Source of the DNA: Phycisphaerae bacterium
GTDB lineage: Bacteria; Planctomycetota; Phycisphaerae; UBA1845; PWPN01
Direction of reading: 5' to 3'
Length of the DNA: 43,232 nucleotides
Assembly (NCBI GenBank): GCA_030372985.1
Contig: JAUCQB010000184.1
Location: 1 to 43,232 of the forward strand
Positions 35,404-43,074 of the stretch are shown here, piece after piece. The notes under the pieces are model-generated. The model ran no database searches, was not told the origin of the DNA, and saw nothing but the letters and a program-made list of their open reading frames with translations. The position numbers and the translations under genes are program-made. The first letter of the stretch is position 1, and the number at the start of each line of letters is the position of its first letter.

Positions 35404-36771
35404 ATGACACTCGCTTCCTTCATCTGCGGTCAGGTGCTGATGGTTGTACCGCTGGCGGATTCTGCGCCTCCCGCCGCAGAGGCACACACGCAACCGGCGT
35501 CGCAGCCGGCGGTCATTCGCGGCCTCATGTTCGTAGGAGGCCACGCTCATGATTTCGACGCTGAGCCCCTGCGATTGGCTGAAGTGCTGAAACAGCAGGA
35601 AGGCATCGACATCCGGGTCCACACCGGGTTGGACGAGCTGACGGCAGAGAACGTGGCGACCGTTGATGTGCTGATGTTCAACGCCTGCCTGGACAAGGGA
35701 ATGGATGAGACGAAACAGAGGGTCCTGCTGGATGCGCTTCGCCAAGGCAAGGGTCTGGTCGCCCTGCACTGTGCTCTCTGGTGCTTTCAGGATTGGCCCG
35801 AATGGCGCCGGATTCTGGGCGGCCTGGTCCTCAGGCATGACAAGTTTGGCCCCTACGAAGTCAGGGGGGTTCACCCCATGCACCCGATTGCCCAGGGAGT
35901 TCCGACAACCTTCACCATCACGGATGAAGCGTACTACCTGGACGAGAGGGCGCCTGACATTTGCCTCATCGCCCAGACCGTCAGGACCCATCCCGGTCGG
36001 GAAAACCCCGATCCGCAAGTATGGACGAACCGCTACATGGGTGGGCGGGTATTCGTCAACGCCATGGGGCATGACGAACAGGCTTTATTCCATCCGGCTT
36101 ACCTGAAATTACTGGCAAACGGGGTTCGGTGGGCGGCCGGCCGCCTTGGACCCGCGCCCATGCTCAGCGATATTGAGCGGCAGGAAGGATTCATGCCTCT
36201 GTTTGACGGTAAAACGATTAACGGATGGCGCTACCACCCCAGATTGTGGAGCGTCCGTGACGGCGCCATCGTCGGCAGCACTCACTCCACTCCACTGGAA
36301 GTCAACTCCTGCGCCATCGCGGACGGCGTCTACGACGATTTCATCCTGCGTTTCAGCGTGAAACTTGTCAGTGGCAACAGCGGTGTTCAATTCCGCAGCC
36401 GGGAACTCCCAAACTTGGAAGTGGCTGGTTATCAAGTAGATATCGTTCCGTCGGGCTGGGGGAACCTTCATGAGCAGAACGGCCGGAGACGACTTGCTGA
36501 CGGCTGGACAAAAAAGGCCGAACATGCCGTCAACCTGAAGGACTGGAACGACATGGAGGTGGAAGCCCGCGGCCGGCGAATCATTCTGAAGACCAACGGA
36601 GTGACGACCGCCGATTACGTGGAAACTGATGAAAGCATCCCTGTCACTGGAATCATCGCCTTGCAGTTGCATCGCGAGACGCTGATGGAGGTCCACTTCA
36701 CCAATCTCCGGGCCAAGCCTCTCGATGCGTTAACCGGCCGCGAGAAGCGAGAGTTGCCCATCGGGCGTTAA
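35404..36771 (+). CDS. ThuA domain fused to DUF1080 (3-keto-disaccharide hydrolase-like)
   Basis: A 455-residue secreted two-domain protein. After a signal peptide (about residues 1-20) comes a ThuA-like class I glutamine amidotransferase fold (VIRGLMFVGGHAHDFDAEPL, GLVALHCALWCFQDWPEW, GHDEQALFHPAYLKLLANGV). From about residue 255 is a DUF1080 domain (GFMPLFDGKTINGWR, NSGVQFRSRELPNLEVAGYQ, DWNDMEVEARGRRI). ThuA is tied to trehalose/sucrose metabolism and DUF1080 includes 3-keto-glycoside hydrolases, so a 3-keto-sugar pathway with the Gfo/Idh/MocA type oxidoreductases is plausible. Start ATG 35404 after GGAGGG. GC content appears lower than its neighbours. Confidence 0.88.
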   Translation: MTLASFICGQVLMVVPLADSAPPAAEAHTQPASQPAVIRGLMFVGGHAHDFDAEPLRLAEVLKQQEGIDIRVHTGLDELTAENVATVDVLMFNACLDKGMDETKQRVLLDALRQGKGLVALHCALWCFQDWPEWRRILGGLVLRHDKFGPYEVRGVHPMHPIAQGVPTTFTITDEAYYLDERAPDICLIAQTVRTHPGRENPDPQVWTNRYMGGRVFVNAMGHDEQALFHPAYLKLLANGVRWAAGRLGPAPMLSDIERQEGFMPLFDGKTINGWRYHPRLWSVRDGAIVGSTHSTPLEVNSCAIADGVYDDFILRFSVKLVSGNSGVQFRSRELPNLEVAGYQVDIVPSGWGNLHEQNGRRRLADGWTKKAEHAVNLKDWNDMEVEARGRRIILKTNGVTTADYVETDESIPVTGIIALQLHRETLMEVHFTNLRAKPLDALTGREKRELPIGR

Positions 36772-36972
36772 GTAATGATGAAAGCTTCGCATTACTGGCT
36801 GTTCCTCAAGCTGGTCGATGCCGCTTGGGATCGACCGATCGCTCAAGTTGAGGTCATACGCGCGGCCTCTCCGGCGAGGTGGCGGATTGACGCCAGGCGG
36901 GGCAAGGCTGGGGTATTTGCCCTGTGGAGAGTAAAAGGACACCAAAAACGTTATGAATTGTGAAAAACCGGC

Positions 36973-37000
36973 TTGCTTTTTCATTGCTCTTGGTCATAAT
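36973..37000 (+). promoter_or_regulatory. Promoter of the small gene at 37036
   Basis: TTGCTT (36973-36978), 16 bp spacer, CATAAT (36995-37000); the start site would be near 37007, with AAGGAG at 37024-37029. The 200 bp upstream (36772-36972) hold a few short inverted repeats such as AGTAATG/CATTACT at 36773-36798 and GGTCGAT/ATCGACC, but no gene. Confidence 0.55.
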
Positions 37001-37035
37001 GCAGGACGTCATTTTACATCTGAAAGGAGTGACAC

Positions 37036-37236
37036 ATGGATAAGGCAAAACGATCCTACTTTCTGCCGAGCAAGCTTGTAACCCTTTTTGACCGCGAGTG
37101 CACGAAGGGCGGCTATGTTCGGGAGCGCGTGGTCGCGGCTGCGATCGCCAACTTCCTCAAGGCTTCGCCGGTTGATCGGCACGAGATGTTCGTTTATCTC
37201 GACCAACTCATGACCGGCGGCAAGGGCAAGAAGTAA
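37036..37236 (+). CDS. Small basic protein, possible ribbon-helix-helix regulator
   Basis: A 66-residue protein with its own promoter, a strong ribosome site (AAAGGAG) and a terminator, so very likely expressed. The sequence starts MDKAKRSYFLPSKLVTLFDR, continues with a helical VRERVVAAAIANFLKA and ends GGKGKK. The strand-helix-helix order with RERVVAAAIANFL resembles ribbon-helix-helix (CopG/MetJ-like) DNA-binding proteins, though I do not recognise a named family. No partner gene (toxin) is adjacent. Function unknown. Confidence 0.75.
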   Translation: MDKAKRSYFLPSKLVTLFDRECTKGGYVRERVVAAAIANFLKASPVDRHEMFVYLDQLMTGGKGKK

Positions 37237-37275
37237 GCCCTGGCGAGAGCCCTCGGCTTGACGCCAAGCCTGTAA

Positions 37276-37310
37276 CCTCCGGCACCCTTTGCTGGGTGTC
37301 GGAGGTGCTT
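37276..37310 (+). terminator. Hairpin terminator after the small gene
   Basis: CCTCCGGCACCC (37276-37287), loop TTTGCT, GGGTGTCGGAGG (37294-37305): a 12 bp stem with one G-U pair, followed by the modest T-rich tail TGCTTCTTTG. It also faces the end of the methyltransferase operon. Confidence 0.7.
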
Positions 37311-37456
37311 CTTTGCGCCGGCCCGTCTTGAAACCACCGTTGCCCGCATCCTGAGCCGGTAACCCTGATACAGGCTGTTTCGATGATGTGTGCCGAAATC
37401 AGGCACAACCGATTTCCACCGCATGTCCAATGATTGCGATGACGCCGCTGGCGCGC

Positions 37457-38137
37457 CTATCGGCGCATCTTGCACGAGCTCACCTTACACAGCTCGCAAG
37501 GGATGGCGTGAGCGGCGATGCGCTCCTGGAGCCCGATCCCGACGAGTCCCGACACGCTCTTGATCGGACGCATGATCAGGGTCGGAAGGAGTGCAACACC
37601 CAAGGGGCGAGAATCGAGAATTGAGAATAGAGTCTTCTGCTGCTCCAGAGCCATGCCGCAATACCCGGGACTGAATGGCGGCGTGACCGCTTCACCCGGA
37701 CAGGCGTCGCTCCATAGAACGTGATCGGCCATGGCATCGGCCGCGGCGTCGGCGGCGACCGAGCCGATGGCGTCGATGGTGAAGCCCTCCAGCGTCGCGC
37801 CCTGCTCCATTCTACGCTCGGCTATCTGTTCGATCTCCTCGCCGATGGTCACAATAAAGACAGCCACGCGATGAGCCGGCTCCAGGAAAGCCGCAATCTG
37901 TCCCTCGAAGACATGACCGCACTGCAAATGCAGACGGTCCCCGGTGCTCGATGCGACCTCGCAGACCGTATACACCCCCCGAGGACGGATTCTCTCCCGG
38001 AACCGCTCCACATACTGATCAACCATGCGAATAATGGACTGCTGAACGGGGCCCTTACGGACCCCGCCCATCATGCGCAGCACCTCATCCGGCTCCAGGC
38101 TGACGTCTAGATCAACGATCTGTTGTTCAACACTCAT
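37457..38137 (-). CDS. B12-dependent methionine synthase activation-domain protein (corrinoid reactivation candidate)
   Basis: A 226-residue protein with the activation-domain signature FSPGYCGMALEQQKTLFSIL, then GVALLPTLIMRPIKSVSGLV. This is the AdoMet-binding fold of the MetH C-terminus as a stand-alone protein. The C-terminus carries a cysteine cluster, PCELCKVSSCKMRR (C-x2-C-x4-C), absent from MetH, which might bind a metal or Fe-S cluster. Its start overlaps the stop of the UroD-type gene by 4 bp. A role in reductive re-methylation of the inactive cob(II)alamin on the neighbouring corrinoid protein is likely by analogy, but not shown. Confidence 0.75.
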   Translation of the reverse strand: MSVEQQIVDLDVSLEPDEVLRMMGGVRKGPVQQSIIRMVDQYVERFRERIRPRGVYTVCEVASSTGDRLHLQCGHVFEGQIAAFLEPAHRVAVFIVTIGEEIEQIAERRMEQGATLEGFTIDAIGSVAADAAADAMADHVLWSDACPGEAVTPPFSPGYCGMALEQQKTLFSILDSRPLGVALLPTLIMRPIKSVSGLVGIGLQERIAAHAIPCELCKVSSCKMRR

Positions 38138-39297
38138 GCGGAGCCTCGCCGGGACCGGGCTGTATTAATCATAGCCCTCAGGTTCTCAACCGGCGAGAAA
38201 GAATCGATTTCGCAACCCGGCATGACGCATGCCGTTGTGTGCGGCAGGGTGGCGTCGATAAACTCGGCCACCATCTGGCTGACCTGGCTCGGGGTGCCGT
38301 GGCAGGCCATCTGCGTCGTCGGGGAATTCATCGCGCACTGTCTGCCGTGCATCAGCCTGGCCATTTGTTCGCACCACTGGGACCAGGGGATCTCCTGGCC
38401 GTAATAAGGCATGTCGTACTGAATCGCCTTGATACCGTCCCAACTCGAGACCGTTTCCATGGCCTTGGGCAGGTTATGCCCGCAGATGTGCCAGAAAACA
38501 TAGGGAAAGATCGTCTTGGCCTTGTCCACCCAGATCCGGTCGACGTCGCCGAACTTCTCCAGATGCTTGGGACCCCAGGTCCGCGCGCCCCCGAATCCGC
38601 AACAGAACTGGGCGCCGTTCTTGGCCGCGAACTCGGCATAGAAGTCCAGCGACGCCAACCGCTCCTTCAGGACAAGGTCCAGATAATACCGGATCTTGTC
38701 CTCCGGCTCCGTGACCATCCACTTGAGGAAGTTCTGGACCTCCACCACGGTCTCGGCGTAGTTGGTCGGCGTGCCGATGCCGACGATGACGGGCACCTGC
38801 CGGTCCATCTTCTCCTGAAACTCGAGAAGCTGGAGCATGTGCGGGGTGTAGTGCGTGACCGGGCGGGAACCATCGATGTATTTCTCCCAGACCCGTTGCT
38901 CAAACAAGGCGATCGCCTCGTCCAGACTGTGAGCGATCGGCTTGAACAGCAGGTAATCGTCCTTGCCGCGGTGGATGAAGTACTCGGGCCGCTTCTCGGC
39001 GGGAATGAAGTGCTCGATCTGGTGGCTGATATCGACGTACATCCAGATCGCATCACATCGCAGGTCGGCCCAGGTCTTGATGCAGGCATCGGTCGTCTTG
39101 TCAACGTCGTTGTAGATCTCCTTGTGCGAGTAGCCCGCGTAGGTGATCTGCCAGTAGTCCAGTTCCGGGGCGACCGGAACCATGTCGGTTTCCTTCAGAT
39201 CGAAGGCCGCCGCCATGCGCTCCCAGTGGGTCATCTCGCCCACCGGCTTGGTTTTGCCCTTGAGACGTTCCACCCATTGATCGACAACCTTGCTCAT
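38134..39297 (-). CDS. UroD-fold corrinoid methyltransferase (MtaA/MtbA/CmuA-like)
   Basis: A 387-residue protein of the uroporphyrinogen decarboxylase superfamily. Features are DMVPVAPELDYWQITYAGYS early, FCCGFGGARTWGPKHLEKFG, and the zinc motif HxC...C in FWHICGHNLPKAME and CVMPGCEID, which is the methylcobamide methyltransferase signature, not that of heme UroD. It lies between a corrinoid-binding protein and an activation-type protein, so it probably moves methyl groups to or from the corrinoid. The start ATG 39297 is the first with family-like sequence. The methyl donor or acceptor is unknown (methoxylated aromatics, methylamines, glycine betaine and chloromethane are possibilities for the family). 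Confidence 0.8.
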   Translation of the reverse strand: MSKVVDQWVERLKGKTKPVGEMTHWERMAAAFDLKETDMVPVAPELDYWQITYAGYSHKEIYNDVDKTTDACIKTWADLRCDAIWMYVDISHQIEHFIPAEKRPEYFIHRGKDDYLLFKPIAHSLDEAIALFEQRVWEKYIDGSRPVTHYTPHMLQLLEFQEKMDRQVPVIVGIGTPTNYAETVVEVQNFLKWMVTEPEDKIRYYLDLVLKERLASLDFYAEFAAKNGAQFCCGFGGARTWGPKHLEKFGDVDRIWVDKAKTIFPYVFWHICGHNLPKAMETVSSWDGIKAIQYDMPYYGQEIPWSQWCEQMARLMHGRQCAMNSPTTQMACHGTPSQVSQMVAEFIDATLPHTTACVMPGCEIDSFSPVENLRAMINTARSRRGSA

Positions 39298-39385
39298 CTC
39301 GCTGGCTCCGTGTCGAAAACCGTTTTGACGCGTTATGTTCCTGTCCGCATGCGGCGATGCCCGTTGCCGGCACGGCCGTGAGGCC

Positions 39386-40048
39386 TCACTCGTCGCCGGC
39401 CGGTACGCCGAGCAGGCGCTTGATCTTCTTGACCGCGACCCAGGCGTCGTCGCTCGCGTCGTCGGCCCCCATTCGTCGTGCGGCGTCGGCATCCACCGCC
39501 GGTCCGCCACAGATAATCTTCACCTGGCTCCGCAGGCCGGCCTTCTCGATGGCCGCAACCGTCTCTTTGGTGTGCATGAACGTCGAGGTCATATAGGTAC
39601 CGAAGCCGACGATCTGGGGCTTGTGTTGGCGGATCGCCTCGACGAAGGCATCATCACTGGCGCTGACGCCAATGTCGATCACCCGGATGCCGTTGGCCTC
39701 GAATACCGGCATGGCGACGTTCTTGCCCACGGTATGGATGTCACCGTGAATGTTGCCCATCACCATCGTGCCGATGACATGGTCGTCTCCCCCAGCCAAC
39801 AGCAACGGCCGAACCACCGCCAGACCCGCAAAGTAGACGTCGCAGGCCACCAGCACTTCGGGCATGAACATGTCACCCGTGTTGAAAGCCTTGCCGACCC
39901 GGCGCATGCCTTCCGACAGCCCGTTGGTCAGGATGTCAGCCGGCTTCATTCCTGCCGCTAACGCCTGTTCCACCAAGGGTTTAACGTGCTTCGAATCCAG
40001 GTTCTCCACCGCTGCGGCCAGCCTGGCCAGCATCTCCGAGTCGCTCAT
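39386..40048 (-). CDS. Corrinoid (B12-binding) methyltransferase protein
   Basis: A 220-residue MtbC/MtaC-like protein. The N-terminal helical B12-binding cap (LVEQALAAGMKPADILTNGL, NTGDMFMPEVLVACD) precedes the Rossmann-like domain. That domain has the cobalt-ligating motif DxHxxG in GNIHGDIHTVGKNV, IDIGVSASDDAFVEAI and IICGGPAVD. It should carry the methyl group between two methyltransferases. The start ATG 40048 is ~10 bp after AGGAGG. First gene of a minus-strand operon with the UroD-type and activation proteins; no cobalamin riboswitch was recognised upstream. The substrate-specific methyltransferase (MttB-like) is absent from the window. Confidence 0.88.
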   Translation of the reverse strand: MSDSEMLARLAAAVENLDSKHVKPLVEQALAAGMKPADILTNGLSEGMRRVGKAFNTGDMFMPEVLVACDVYFAGLAVVRPLLLAGGDDHVIGTMVMGNIHGDIHTVGKNVAMPVFEANGIRVIDIGVSASDDAFVEAIRQHKPQIVGFGTYMTSTFMHTKETVAAIEKAGLRSQVKIICGGPAVDADAARRMGADDASDDAWVAVKKIKRLLGVPAGDE

Positions 40049-40905
40049 CAGTGCCAAACCTCCTGTCAAACCCCTGCCACAACGCCCGCAACTTCGATGC
40101 TGCCTTCCCGTGCCTGAGCGCTCCCCCAGAGGAGCATCCGAGCAAGGCGGTGCAACAATAGCGGCGCACTGCCCCGGTGTCTATGGCCAAAAACGGGCTT
40201 GGCGTGTTCGGCCAGGGGACATGTAATAAAGGAGGAGTTGCACAAGAAGCGTGGTCTCGGACATGCAGGTGTGTGGCCTCGGATGAGTTTGAATACGGGC
40301 TCTATCGTAAGTCCATGACGACCTGATTGATTGACGCGCGTGCGTCAAGACGCTACTTGACAGAAAACCGGCAAGTTTCTTATGGAGAAGCAGTGCCTTG
40401 TGCCCGCGCCCCGCAAGGGGCGTCGGCCAGGGTACGTTTCATTCGCCCCTTGGCGGGGGTTCTGTGGGCGTCCTTGGTTCGACGCTCCCTTTTTTGTCGT
40501 TCCTTCCGCCCGCTGCGACTGATCTGCAAGCCGATGACCTGATCCTCCGGCGCATCGCGACGGCGTTTCGGGAGCGGTGAGCGTATTGACTGAACCAGGT
40601 ACATAAGAGATCCAGAAAGTGGCATTATTTTGTATTTTTTATCGAAACCACTTGACTCGCCGCACGGCATGCGTCAGATTGCCTTTAGTTCTTGCACCGG
40701 CTACTGAGCGAGGCAAACCGCCGATGATGCACGACGCCCCAACCCGAGAAGAGCGTTGATCTGCAGAAAAAGCGGCTTGATTGCACGGATCGTGCCGTGC
40801 AAGAATCTGGGCGGACCCCCGGCGATGCAGCCAAGCACGCCGGACGCCGGAAATGATGTGCCTGCCCAGCAGTGGCCTGCGGTTCGGGTATCAAGGAGCG
40901 ATAAC
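40049..40905. other. Long gene-poor region between corrinoid operon and PEP-CTERM gene
   Basis: An ~860 bp region between divergent transcription units. Seen: an 18 bp palindrome TTGACGC-GCGT-GCGTCAA at 40331-40348; TTGACA at 40357-40362 with a poor -10; a GC hairpin CGCCCCGCAAGGGGCG near 40409-40424; and an A/T-rich stretch with AAGTGG...CCACTT arms at about 40616-40653. Two overlapping short frames (40394-40542, 40398-40580) are open but show no clear coding pattern. Confidence 0.5.
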
Positions 40906-41555
40906 ATGCTACGCGAATCTGTGGTTACGGTGGTAGTTGGACTTATGCCCTTTCTGGCGGTGACCAGTCCCATGGCCTTCGGCCAAGGGGTCAGCGGCAG
41001 CAGTCCGACCGACACGAGCCATGTCTTGTCCCCTGGCTTCGGAATGCCGGAGCCTCCCGTGAACTGGCAGAGTGTCGTCGGCACAATCGCTACTCCTGTC
41101 GGAGTGGAGCTTGATCCAACTGGACCAGCGTGGGTTCAGCATTTCCAGACCGAAGGTGGTGCCTTAATCAATCCCGACCGCTATATCCAGATTACGGAGA
41201 ACCTCATCGTCAGTGGCGATACGCCCTGGACGGGTTGGCACGTGGAGCTCACGAATCCTGATTTCCAGTGGTTTGACTGGGGGGGGGCTGGGGTCATGCG
41301 TTCACAGCAGTTGTCAACGGTGCTTTCCTCGCAGCAGACATCCAGTACGCCTCACCCAGCATCCTTGATGCCACGTTTCCGGCAATTGCGCCGGGAAACA
41401 CGGTCCAGTTCACCTACTACTTCTGGCGAGCCACGGCCAATCCGGTCACCGACTCTTTCGATACTCAGCAGTACCCAGTACCTGAACCTGCAACCCTCGT
41501 CCTGATGACGGCGGTGGGCGGCCTCTTGAGAAAACGGCGTTCATCCAGAGCTTGA
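40906..41555 (+). CDS. PEP-CTERM exported protein, frameshifted in a G-run
   Basis: Frame 1 from ATG 40906 (AAGGAG at 40893-40898) gives a signal peptide (VVTVVVGLMPFLAVTSPMAF) and a beta-rich domain as far as FQWFDWGG. There a run of nine Gs (41279-41287) breaks the frame. Removing one G restores WGHAFTAVVNGAFLAADIQY and a long tail ending YPVPEPATLVLMTAVGGLL plus RKRRSSRA, a typical PEP-CTERM sorting signal: PEP motif, helix, basic tail. The frame ends at 41553-41555. The protein would be exported and processed by exosortase. The shift may be phase variation, a pseudogene or a sequencing error. Function of the passenger is unknown. Confidence 0.75.
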
Positions 41556-41896
41556 GGTTGTCGCATGGTGTTCGCCATGAGTGTGCGGTGCTGCTCGATC
41601 ACGACCATGTTATGGGACTTCACGACGCATCATTGGAGAAGGAGTACGCGTATGCGACGTCGACTGAGAAATACCTGGATTCTCACCCTTTTTGGTGGCA
41701 GAGTGTCGGCTGCAGTGGCCCAACCGACCCTTCTTGTGACGGGAGCTAGGATACTCCCATGGCCACGGTTGCTTTCTCGCCTGCTGCTCTACGACGCGGC
41801 GTCTGCGCTCCTGTACCGGGCGGCGCGAGTTCGTCAAGAAAGCAGAGTGGGACGATCGCATGCGGCACGACGTCAACGAAGCCTGTTGGCACAACG
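41556..41896. other. Unassigned stretch before rsmH
   Basis: An ~340 bp stretch with several open frames in the same direction. One from ATG 41652 (GGAG upstream, 83 codons) has an exportable-looking start (NTWILTLFGGRVSAAVAQ) but ends inside rsmH. Another, without its own start codon, reads GRREFVKKAEWDDRMRHDVN, which looks protein-like, so a decayed small gene is possible. No mraZ is present. I do not call a gene. Confidence 0.4.
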
Positions 41897-42988
41897 ATGC
41901 TAAGCAAAGAACCCAGCAAGAGACCGCATCCTCACCGCCGCCGCCCTCGCTATCGCGGAACACATCCGCGGCGGTTCGAAGAGCGTTACAAGGAGCTGAA
42001 CCCGCAGGACTACCCTGAGGCCGTTGAGCGCGTCCGGGCTCGCGGTCACACCCCCGCCGGCACGCACGTGCCGGTCATGGTCGCCGAGGTCATGGCCTGC
42101 CTGCGGCCGATGCCGGGGGAAATCGTTGCCGACGGCACGGTCGGCTACGGCGGCCATGCGACGGAGTTCCTCAAGCGGATCGGTTCGAACGGCCGGCTGC
42201 TGGCGTTCGACGTGGACGAACGGGAACTGGAGCGAACCCGGCAGCGTCTCGCGGACGCCGGCTTCGTGAACAACGTCCGCTTTCACCGCAGCAACTTTGC
42301 CGGCATCGGCAAAGCACTGATGATGGAACAACTCGACGGCTACGACGTGATCTTTGCCGATCTGGGCGTCTCCAGCATGCAGGTCGACGACCCATCCCGT
42401 GGTTTCAGCTACAAGCACGACGGGCCGCTGGACATGCGGATGGACCAGCGGATCCGGCGTACCGCCGCCGACTGGCTGGGCGAACTCTCCGAAGAAGAGC
42501 TGGCCGCCGCACTGCGCGATCTGGCCGACGAAGCCGATGCCGGCCGAATCGCCCGGCAAGTCATCGAATCCCGGGCAGTCAAGCCCATCAAGCGGACGGG
42601 CCAACTGGTGCAGATCATCTTCAAGGCAAAGCGTCTCACCCGTCAACGCTGGCGCGAACGGGCGGCCGAGGATCAGCGTGAGCTTCATCCGGCTGCTCGG
42701 GCCTTCCAGGCTTTGCGAGTCCTGGTAAACGACGAGTTGAGCAGTCTTCGGCACCTGCTTCGCATCGCGCCTTCCTGCCTGCGGCCGGGCGGTCGGATCG
42801 GCATCATCAGCTTCCACAGCGGCGAGGATCGGCTTATCGCCAGATCGTTCCGCGAGGGATTGCAGTCCGGCGCGTATGCATCGGCCGCTGATGAGCCAAT
42901 CCGCCCCGGACACCAGGAACGGTACGACAACCCCCGCAGTGCCTCGGCCATGCTCCGATGGGCCCAGACCCCGCACGTGCGTTCATGA
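41897..42988 (+). CDS. rsmH: 16S rRNA (cytosine-1402-N4)-methyltransferase RsmH
   Basis: A 363-residue SAM-dependent enzyme methylating N4 of C1402 in 16S rRNA. Motifs: HVPVMVAEVMACLRP, EIVADGTVGYGGHATE (SAM-binding), IFADLGVSSMQVDDPSRGFS, DGPLDMRMDQ, and FQALRVLVNDELSSL plus IGIISFHSGEDRLI at the end. An extra N-terminal basic region of ~50 residues (SKRPHPHRRRPRYRGTHPRR) precedes the usual start. In many bacteria the gene (also mraW) opens the division/cell-wall cluster; here mraZ, ftsL and ftsI do not follow, so it is isolated. The start ATG 41897 has a poor ribosome site; an upstream in-frame start at 41759 is less likely. Confidence 0.93.
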   Translation: MLSKEPSKRPHPHRRRPRYRGTHPRRFEERYKELNPQDYPEAVERVRARGHTPAGTHVPVMVAEVMACLRPMPGEIVADGTVGYGGHATEFLKRIGSNGRLLAFDVDERELERTRQRLADAGFVNNVRFHRSNFAGIGKALMMEQLDGYDVIFADLGVSSMQVDDPSRGFSYKHDGPLDMRMDQRIRRTAADWLGELSEEELAAALRDLADEADAGRIARQVIESRAVKPIKRTGQLVQIIFKAKRLTRQRWRERAAEDQRELHPAARAFQALRVLVNDELSSLRHLLRIAPSCLRPGGRIGIISFHSGEDRLIARSFREGLQSGAYASAADEPIRPGHQERYDNPRSASAMLRWAQTPHVRS

Positions 42989-43074
42989 AACCGCGCCTGT
43001 ATAATCTCCCCGATTAAGAGGGAATGACTAACAGCTAAGAGCTAATAGCCAATAGCTTCTTAAAGGAGCCTCCT
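42989..43074 (+). repeat. Heptad repeat and possible promoter before the DUF1080 gene
   Basis: TATAAT at 43000-43005 with no good -35 is a possible -10 box. ACTAACAGCTAAGAGCTAAT and continuing AGCCAATAGC (43027-43056) form a heptad repeat matching, in reverse, 28964-28985. AAAGGAG at 43062-43068 is the ribosome site. Confidence 0.55.

Noticed and set aside
36730..36984. Short frames on both strands between the ThuA-DUF1080 gene and the small gene
   Set aside because: Low-complexity proline/arginine runs, no ribosome sites; part of the intergenic region.
40049..40320. Cobalamin riboswitch upstream of the corrinoid operon
   Set aside because: I looked for B12-box-like sequence on the minus strand and saw none.
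40394..40580. Two overlapping small plus-strand frames
   Set aside because: A GGAG sequence precedes one, but the products are short and Arg-rich or low in complexity, and a GC hairpin lies inside.
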